Source of the DNA: Zygaena filipendulae
Taxonomy: Eukaryota; Arthropoda; Insecta; Lepidoptera; Zygaenidae
Assembly (NCBI GenBank): GCA_907165275.2
Contig: OU015674.1
Coordinates: 992,001 to 1,056,000 of the forward strand
Reading direction: 5' to 3'
DNA: 64,000 nucleotides
Part shown: positions 25,101 through 34,100 of the stretch, piece by piece
Layout: each line of letters begins with the position of its first letter
Position numbering within the stretch: position 1 is the first letter of the stretch
Translations under genes and position numbers: made by a program
Notes under the pieces: model-generated
Told to the model about the DNA's origin: nothing
The model's database searches: none
The model's input: the letters and a program-made list of their open reading frames with translations, nothing else

Positions 25101-28100
25101 AACGGTGTTATATGCAACGATATCATTCAAGCCACTGGCGTATTCTCCTCGAAGGAACTATGGAAGTTGTCTAAAGGTACGTTTTGGGTAATGTTTCGAC
25201 ATACCTTTTTGTATGTACGGGTCAAGGGGTGCGATGTAATCGGTAGTAGAGAGTAGATACCTTAAGAAACTAGGGGATGTCTAATAAACAGAAAATAGTG
25301 AGGCACCTATTGGTTTTAGGATCTTTAAGAATAATATCCACTTTATAGAGATTGCAATATAACTTTTTGATAGCAATAAGTAAAACCCTTTTGAGAAGAA
25401 ACTCCATGTGTCTAGTCGACACATTATTTCTGTATGAAAACCATTTTAATTACAATCGTAAAAGATTATCCTATAGGTAAATCTATAATATGAGAGTTTT
25501 AAAAAAGGCTGAATCATTGCTGTAATTTCCAAATAATAGAATTTCGTCAAAAAACAAAAAACATCAAAACTTCTTTTTATTTGATTCCAGCGTCGATCCT
25601 TCAAGAGACCGGCTCGGAGTCGCCCAGCGGGTCCGGAGGCGGTATTAAGCTGGAGTCGGGGTATTACTGCGGCTACAGTCCAGCGCCGCCCGCCTTCGAG
25701 CCCCCCGCGGAGCGATCCACACCCTCGGCCATGCTTGTCAGTCAGTGCTTCAGTAAGTCACGGAATAGGTTCATAAAAAAACCACACCACATATTCTGAA
25801 TAAGGTGTAGAGTTTGAGAAGTTAGGCCTTATAGAGTTCGGGTGTGTACTGTGTAGAGATAAAAGCTTGGCTCTGCATTAGATCTGATAACTTTGACAAG
25901 GCCGGTCATATTATGAACTCGTCTTGGCATTGTTTTACATGAAAATGTTTGTGGTGGGATTATAATTAAAAAAATAAACGGATAATATTTTCGGTCTAAT
26001 TGAGAAAAATTTGGTTTTCTGCTTCATAATGATATCCGTGCGTATTCCTTAACGTTTTCCATAAAATTTCACTTTGCGATGGTTTTTGGTTTATTCCTAT
26101 TTTCCTTTCAAATGTCGTCAAAGAAAACGGATGATTGAAATCGTTTTAATTGGCAAAGAAAGTTGAGAAATCGTGGAGTTCAAAATCAAATTTTATGATT
26201 TTTGTGCTCTTTTTACAGTTGTGTGTTGCTCTATAAATAAAATAGTTCTCGATGATCTCTACCTACTAAAACAATTCAACAATGCGAACAAATAAAAAAA
26301 AAACTTAAGAACCATAACGTTCGTTTTCATTTCACTTCTATAAGGAATTTTTGTGACGTAAAAAGTCTATTTTTAGTAGGTTAGAAAAGATGAAATTCGA
26401 CGTTGATAATAAAATTAATACCAAATTCAACATAATCAAATAGCCAAGGAACAGAAGCCGTAGATACAAGTACGCCGACAACAATCAGTGTTATTGACCT
26501 GTTTACAACAAAACACATGCAAAAGCAGACTCATTAGGTTGTAATGGAAACAATAGCGAAAGCCACAGCGCGTTTAGTATTCAAATGTTGTCTATGAGTG
26601 TTCCGAATCCGGCGCGCGCGCACGCCCGCCGCGCTATATATAGTGTAGGAACAAGTGGTGCTTTGGTGGCGTGACTGTAATTGTATGATTATACAATTAG
26701 TACCTAGGTACCTGTTATCAAATGATTGAATCATTATTATAATATTATACTAGCTGTCTACGGAGCTAGCGGTAATTACGGAGTTCCCGCGGGAATTCCG
26801 GGAAAAAAGTGCTGTATTTTACGGTGATAAGCAGTTCCCCGCATTAATTCCGGAGTTCCCGCGGTAATTCCGGGATAAAAACTATCCTATCTTTTAAGTT
26901 GGACCATATTATAAATGGTTACAAAATTTTATCTAAATCCGTTCCGTAGTTTCGGAGTCCATCGCGGACAAACAACGTGACACGTGAACGTGTTAATGAA
27001 TTAACTGGAAACCTGATACACCCCATTTAAAAATATAAACAATTATTATGATAAAAATATATTTTATGTCGAAAAAATTTATACTTATTATTCAACATTT
27101 GTTTGGAAGTGACCTATCTACGAAATTCCAAGCGCTACGCCCGCGCCTACCGGTTCGAATTTTTTTGCAGCGGGCGGCGTACGCGCCAAATATTGTATTA
27201 TAAATAATTTAGACATGGGCTAGTAAAAATGAAAAAATATAACCTATATTAAAACATAGCGCAATCGATTCGCTAGTTGATAAACTACTTTCTAGTTTTC
27301 AGTTAATTCATTACATATAACACGTTGTATATTAGATTAGATATAAATGTTATTTCATAAAATTTATAGCATACTTAATATACACGGTGTATGATAGACG
27401 AGGGACGTATTGAGGGAAGGTATTCGATATTCGATTCGTGTCTCAAATTTGTAAATGAATCAACGTAACCTTATAGTGTATATATAGGAGTATATATATA
27501 TATAATACTCCTATAGAATAGAATAGAATAGAATCATTTATTTCACATTATCAATTTCATAGTTATATTACTAATAAAAATGTCAGAGGATAATATGATC
27601 GTCAATAATAAAATAATAATAATAATAAAATAATAAAAGTATCATAATAAGAATGTCAATTTCAATTTGTATACAATTTACAATTTTTTTTTTTTACAAA
27701 TGAACGAGGGTTGACTTGAATAGAAGTACTTTTTCTTGTTGACAGGTATCCCCCACAGCTCGGGGGGGCTGAGCGCCACTCAATCACCACTGGTGCCGTC
27801 CAACACCATATTCTACCAGCACGCACCCCCACCGACGGACACACACCCCACCGGTAAATATACATATAATATTATTAACAAGCTGTTCCCCACAGTTTCA
27901 CCTGCGGCAATTCCAGAATTCCGGGATAAAAGTACCCCAAGTCCCACGCCAGACTATAAACTATCTCTGTGCCAAATTACATCCAACTCCGTTCAGCCAT
28001 ACTGGCTGCCGTATAATTATATCCAAACTTTAACACTTTTCCTACTATTAGGTATTGATTTGTGGTGCCTTTTCCTATGAAGCAATAGGCATGCTGACTA

Positions 28101-31100
28101 CATTTTTTTAGTCTGTCTTGTAGATTAATAAAAAATATTGGACACGTATTTTTTCTTTTTTTACGTAAATAATCAAAATATAACGACAATACATTGAGTT
28201 AAAATTTCGCGTGACGTCACTAACCGGTGCAGTTTGTATGGCGGCTTATAGAAGAAGAAGAAGAAGAAAATACATTTATTTCAGCACAACACACAAGAAA
28301 AAGAAACAAACATCAACAGTGCCTAATCTTAAGAAACATAGATAGCGGTTAGTGACGTCACGAGCCCCCACCCTAAACTTTAATGCGATTTATCTCTGTA
28401 TGTTTTAATTTATTTGAAAAAAGCAAAAAAATACGTGTCTATTGTTTTTTTGATTTCCTAACTGACGGACTAATTAGAATTTTGATTTTTAAAAGTCATC
28501 AACATCCCTAAGGCAGTCAAGTAAACGTAAAATTCTAACCGCCGCACTCAGAGTCGACTTTAATGATTACTTAGTTAAGTATAGATTTTTAAAACAAAAC
28601 TGCCGCAATCAGAGACGTTCAGTAAATTAATGTTAATTGGCATTTAATGAGATGTAACTTAATTAGTTAAATGCCAATTAACATTAATTTATTAAACTTG
28701 TCTGATTGCGGCAGTTTTGTTTTAAAAATCTATACTTAACTAAGTAATCATTAAAGTTGACTCTGAGTGCGGCGGTTAGCCTTTACTAAAATATTTAGAA
28801 CTGTTTTGTCCAGTTGTCAGTGATAGGATAATGATGACACCTTTTTCTCTACCTACGACCCCTGTTTTCCGTATCTGCACAGCATCAGAAGCGTTGCCAA
28901 GTCAGCACTCGAGTGCGAAGTACGACAGCGCTCCGCAGGACTCCCTCGGAGACTTCGTCACGTTCGTCTGCCAGGAGCCCACGGACGTCCAGCAGTTGCA
29001 GGTGAGAGAACTAAGGATAGGTTGTTGACGTTATTGGCAAAGTGAAATGCGATAAATCGCTATTTATCTATAGATGCCGAAGATAGTTGACGAAGAAGAA
29101 CTAAAGTTTAAAAGAAAATTTAAGTGTTATCTTACTTATAAAGGTGTGGTAAAAAAAAAGCCCGCGGGAATTCTGGAATAAAACCACCCTATATACTTTT
29201 CTGTATTGTCAACGTGTATGCAATATAAAAAGATGATCAGTTGCGTGGTTACGGCGTGAAAGCGTGATAAACAAACTCACATTCGTATTTATAATACTAG
29301 TAGCTGTGCCCCGCGGTTTCACCTGCGTGAGTTTTGGGATCAGGAACCTTTGCGGACGCAGGTAGAACAACCCGCCAAAGTTTCATCACAATCGGACCAA
29401 TGGTCTCAAAACGCATAGAGCACAGACATAGATGGACGCAGATAAGCAATAACATGTTAACCCACAAAATGAAGTTATTGATTTAGAACGACTTATTGAG
29501 AGTTAGAGAACGTTTTTTAATTATGTGTTTATCTTATTACATTGTTTAAATATGTAACTAAATATTGAACATACAAAATTTGACACAAAATGGCGCTATA
29601 ATTTTAAAACTTAAATTTAATTAAAATTTCTCCAGTGTGGGTTAACACACTATTGCTTATCTATGTCCAGATATACAAACACTCATTCTTATTTATAACT
29701 AGTTGTGCCCCGTAGTTTCACCCGGGTGAGTTTAGAGAGGGATAAGGGGTCGTATTTTTTAATCACAAGATTCACATGCGAATCCTTAAGGAAATATCAA
29801 AGGGTTCGCATGTGAATCTTGTGATTCCGTGTGCGAAAGTAGTTCGAACGATTCAAAAATATGGCCCCAGGAACCTTTGCGGACGCAGGCAGACCCGCCA
29901 AAGTTTCATCACAAACATTATTTTTTATTTATAAAGTTATGATTTTATTTATTTTATTTTTTTTATCTGGGGGCACGGCAGTGCCCCCGCCAAGTCGAGC
30001 AACAAAAGCGGCACGGCCGTACTACCCTTTTCTCGAAGCAATTCAGGCCATTTTCGACCCCCTATAACTTCGTTGTGGATAAAACTAGAAGCCTGAATTT
30101 TTAGTAAACAAGCAGGTATTGTATAAAGACGGTATAATTTAAATTTCATTCGATTTGAACCAGTAGTTCAAGAATTATAACTAGCCAAAGTTTCTTAATT
30201 TTGTAGGTCACTCACTCACTCACTCACTCACTCACTCACTCACTCACTCACTGACCGATCATCAAAACTCTAAGGCACTTCTAGCAGACATAGAAGTTTG
30301 AAATTTAGAATACAATTAGTATTTATTGTATAAATCAAGGAAAAATTAAAATATTTTGCAATTTCGGTCCAGTTTTCTAGATACACCAACTGCATAAATA
30401 ACTTTGTAATCCCATATAAATGTACGGAATTACAAAGTTACATATGCAGTTATATGTACCAACTGCACAAATAACTTTGTAATCCCATATAAATATATGA
30501 GACTAGCTGTTCCCCGCGGTTTAACCCGCGTTAATTTCGGAGATCCCGCGGGAATTCAGAGATGCGAAGTAGTTAGTACCCTATATCCCTAGGTTTTCTT
30601 TACCCCTGACAACGTGCATGCAAAATTTCATGAGATTTCACCAGCGTTAATTTCGGAATCCTTCGGGAATTCCGAGATAAAATTACCCTAATCTGAATGC
30701 TCCAACGATTTTCATGAAATTTTGTATACAGGGGATTTCGGGGGCCATAAATCGATCTAGCTAGGATTCATTTCTGGAATTCCCGCGCGAACTCTGATAT
30801 CAACGCGGGTGAATTAATTATTGCATACTACACGTTGTCAAGGGTACAAGAAAGGTCATAGGGTAGTACTTTTATCTCAGAATACCCGCGGGATCTCCGA
30901 AACTAACGTGGGTTAAACCACGGGGAACAGCTATTTAAGCCGAGCGAAGCTCGGTTGCCCAGATATTAATAAATAATAATAATAAGTGTAGCTAGTTACC
31001 TACCTAGATATAAAGTGTAGATACATAGTTACCTAGACATAATTATGTTCAAAGGTAGAATGGTCAACGGAATGAAAAAGCAAGAATGGGGCATGTGTTT

Positions 31101-34100
31101 ATATTATAAAGTTGTACCAAAATCTTTCAAGTTATTAAAGTAGACTAAATTGCTCAAAGGTGGATGACCATTTACAAAAAGAAATGAGATCCCATCAAAA
31201 ACAAACTTGTAAAAAAGTCCCAAGTCTCGCAACTCAGTTCTTCTACAGTAAAAAGTTGTGAGATCAATGTAATACCAAGTCGGTTAATTTATTCAGTGCC
31301 TACTTAAGGGTCCTTCTGTCTAAAGTTATCATGTTATAAGCTAATCTAATAACATTTTATAGTGACCATATCAATTTAAAAACCTTTTATGTTTTAAATA
31401 GATTGATTGGCTTGGCGATCACGTGAAAACACAATATATCTCACATGTAATACATAATTATGGTTCTAAACAATCTAATTTAATTATAATATGTATTACT
31501 TGTGAGATACATTGTGTTTTCACGTGATCGCCAAGCCAATCAATCTATTTAAAACATAAAAGGTTTTTAAATTTGATATGGTCACTATAAAATGTTATTA
31601 GATTAGCTTATAACATGATAACTTTAGACAGAAGGACCCTTAAGTAGGCACTGAATAAATTAACCGACTTGGTATTACATTGATCTCACAACTTTTTACT
31701 GTAGAAGAACTGAGTTGCGAGACTTGGGACTTTTTTACAAGTTTGTTTTTGATGGGATTTATTTATTTATTTATAATTAATTATAACGGTAAAAAAAAAA
31801 CTGATAACTACGTACTGATACGTACTATTGTTTCCCAGGTGCACAGCCTCTCCCGAAGTCCAAAGCCGGCGTACTTCAGCAGTTCGATGTTGCCTCCCCC
31901 ACCTCTTCCCCCCATGGCCAGGCCAGTCGCCATCATCAGGTCAACAGGTAACTTGACTTCCTTTTTTTCATCCACTAAAAAAAGTCTTTCGCAACTTGCA
32001 AAAAGGTTTGGATTGAGAAAAATTTTTAATGAAATCCCTTCAATCAGGCTCTCTGCTCCCTTAGCCAAGTTGGCAATCTGTAATCGTTATCAGTATAGGA
32101 AACTAAGGAGCTTATCGACATGTCACGTGGTCACTGATTGGACTATTTATTGGACAAAAAGTAATGCAAGAGAATCAAAATTGATCTTCTTTTTTTGGAG
32201 ATGATGTTATTTTAAAATATTAACTAGCTGTCCCCTGGGTTTCACCCGCGTTAATTTCGGTAATCCCACGAGAATTCCGGGATAACAGTACCCTATGTCC
32301 TTCTCTGTATCCCTGACAACGTGTGTGTATAATTTCATGATGATCGGTTGAGCCGTTAAGGCGTGAAAGCCAGACAGATAGACAGACACTTACTTCTTAC
32401 TTTCGCATTCATAACGTTAGTAGTAGGGATTATTATATCATTGTACCGTAATATTATTGTAAATAAACGAATTCAATGTTGAATTTGGATTGGGATTTGT
32501 ATTTGGCTTTGGATTTGGATTTTGATTGGGATTAGAATTGAAACTGGAATTAGGATTGAGATTGGGATTGGGATTGGGATCGGGATCGGGATCGGGATCG
32601 GGATCGGGATCGGGATCGGGATTGGGATTGGGATTGGGATTGGGATCGAAATCAGGATTGAGATTAGGATTGGGATTGGGATTGAGATCGAAATCAGGAT
32701 TGAGATTAGGATTGGGATTGGGATTGGGATTGGGATTGGGATTGGGATTGGGATTGGGATTGGGATTGGGACTGGGATCGGGATCGGGATTGGGATTGGG
32801 ATTGGGATTGGGATTGGGATCGAAATTAGGATTGAGATTAGGATTGGGATTGGGATTGGGATCGAAATCAGGATTGAGATTAGGATTGGGATTGGGATTG
32901 GGATTGGGATTGGGATTGGGATCGGAATCAGGATTGAGATTGGGATCGGAATCAGGTTGAGATTGGGATTGGGATTGGGATTGGGATTGGGATTGGGATT
33001 GGGATTGGGATTGGGATTGGGATTGGGATTGGGATTGGGATTGCGATTGGGATTGGGATTGGGATTGGGATTTCAATTTGAATTTTGATTTGAATGCCTA
33101 TGTTATTCCTAGACATGGCGTACGTGCCGGCGAGCGAGCTGGCGGGGGGCGGCGGCTCCCCGTCCCCCCCGGGCGAGGCGCGCTCCCCCGCCGCCTCGCC
33201 CCGCCGCCGCTCCCCGCACGCCTACCGCGGCGACTGCCCGCCGCCCATCTCGCACTACAACCACTTCCACTCACAGCCGCAACAGGTGAGTACCTACCAT
33301 TATCGTATCATTTTAAAGTACTACCAGCCCGGTGACACTCAATACAAATGAACTGATTCAAGTACTTTCCAAGACTTTACTTACACTTTCAAAGACGGCC
33401 GGCTGTACACGTGTTGTGCGCGTGTGCGTGTCGTAAGGTTGGCAGCGAGCTGACAGTAACTGTCAGCTATCAGTGAATAATTGGAATTTACCAAGAAGTG
33501 TTCACGTGGTATTGCAGGGTATGAAGAGGCATGAAGAGAAATGAAATGAGGAATTTTTGGGAGGCACTTCTTTATGTACTCTGTCTCTGTATTCTTAGGT
33601 ATCTACCTGATTTTTTTTAAAGGCAAAGGAAATTAAGTCAATACAGCCAAAACATATGTTTCACTTTTCTAAAGTGTACGAAAGCCGGTTGGCGACACTA
33701 GTTCTCATTTATTTACATACTAAACTCAGTTGATTGATTCATTCTATCTGTTCTTTCAGGTGTTTAGCTACGGTTCTCTGAGCAGCGTTGGTCTTAGCGG
33801 GGGCGTGGGCGCGGGGGGAGGGGCGCTCTGCTCGGGGGGCGGCGGCGTGTCCCCGCCCGGGGGACTCGGGCTCTACGCGCCCCGGGCGCCGCCGAGGGCA
33901 CCACCCAGGTCAGTCAACCTGCGCCTGCTTACGTGCTCGGAAGCCTAAGGCCATAAGGCTCGAAATTCGCACAGGAACTCTTATAAAAGTCAACTATAAC
34001 ATCTGCTATCTGCCAGTGAAAGTCCCATCAAATCGGTCCAAGCATTTCGGAGACTAGCCGGGACAAATAGACAGACCGACAGGCAAAACTTTTAAGTTTT

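Larger units (their letters stand above)
27854..28882 (+). other. NFI intron with two MITEs
   Basis: It holds a dispersed-repeat fragment (about 27883-28050), CRE-MITE copy 6 with its own insertion (28088-28508) and foldback MITE copy 6 (28539-28775). MITE-derived sequence fills more than half of the intron. Confidence 0.8.
29002..31838 (+). other. NFI intron, 2.8 kb
   Basis: It contains dispersed-repeat fragments (29160-29330, 29690-29760, 30504-30940), a short hairpin element (29737-29871), a (CTCA)n run (30209-30254), a local inverted/direct repeat around AACTTTGTAATCCCATATAAA (30370-30490) and the 570 bp inverted repeat (31189-31758). Confidence 0.8.

Noticed and set aside
32480..33073. 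Interstitial telomere
   Set aside because: The unit is a hexamer GGGATT/C with many variants, not the insect pentamer TTAGG.
32438..33088. Long open frames on both strands encoding Gly-Ile, Leu-Gly or Asn-Pro repeats
   Set aside because: They are a by-product of the GGGATT hexamer array, which cannot produce stops in these frames and lies in an NFI intron.
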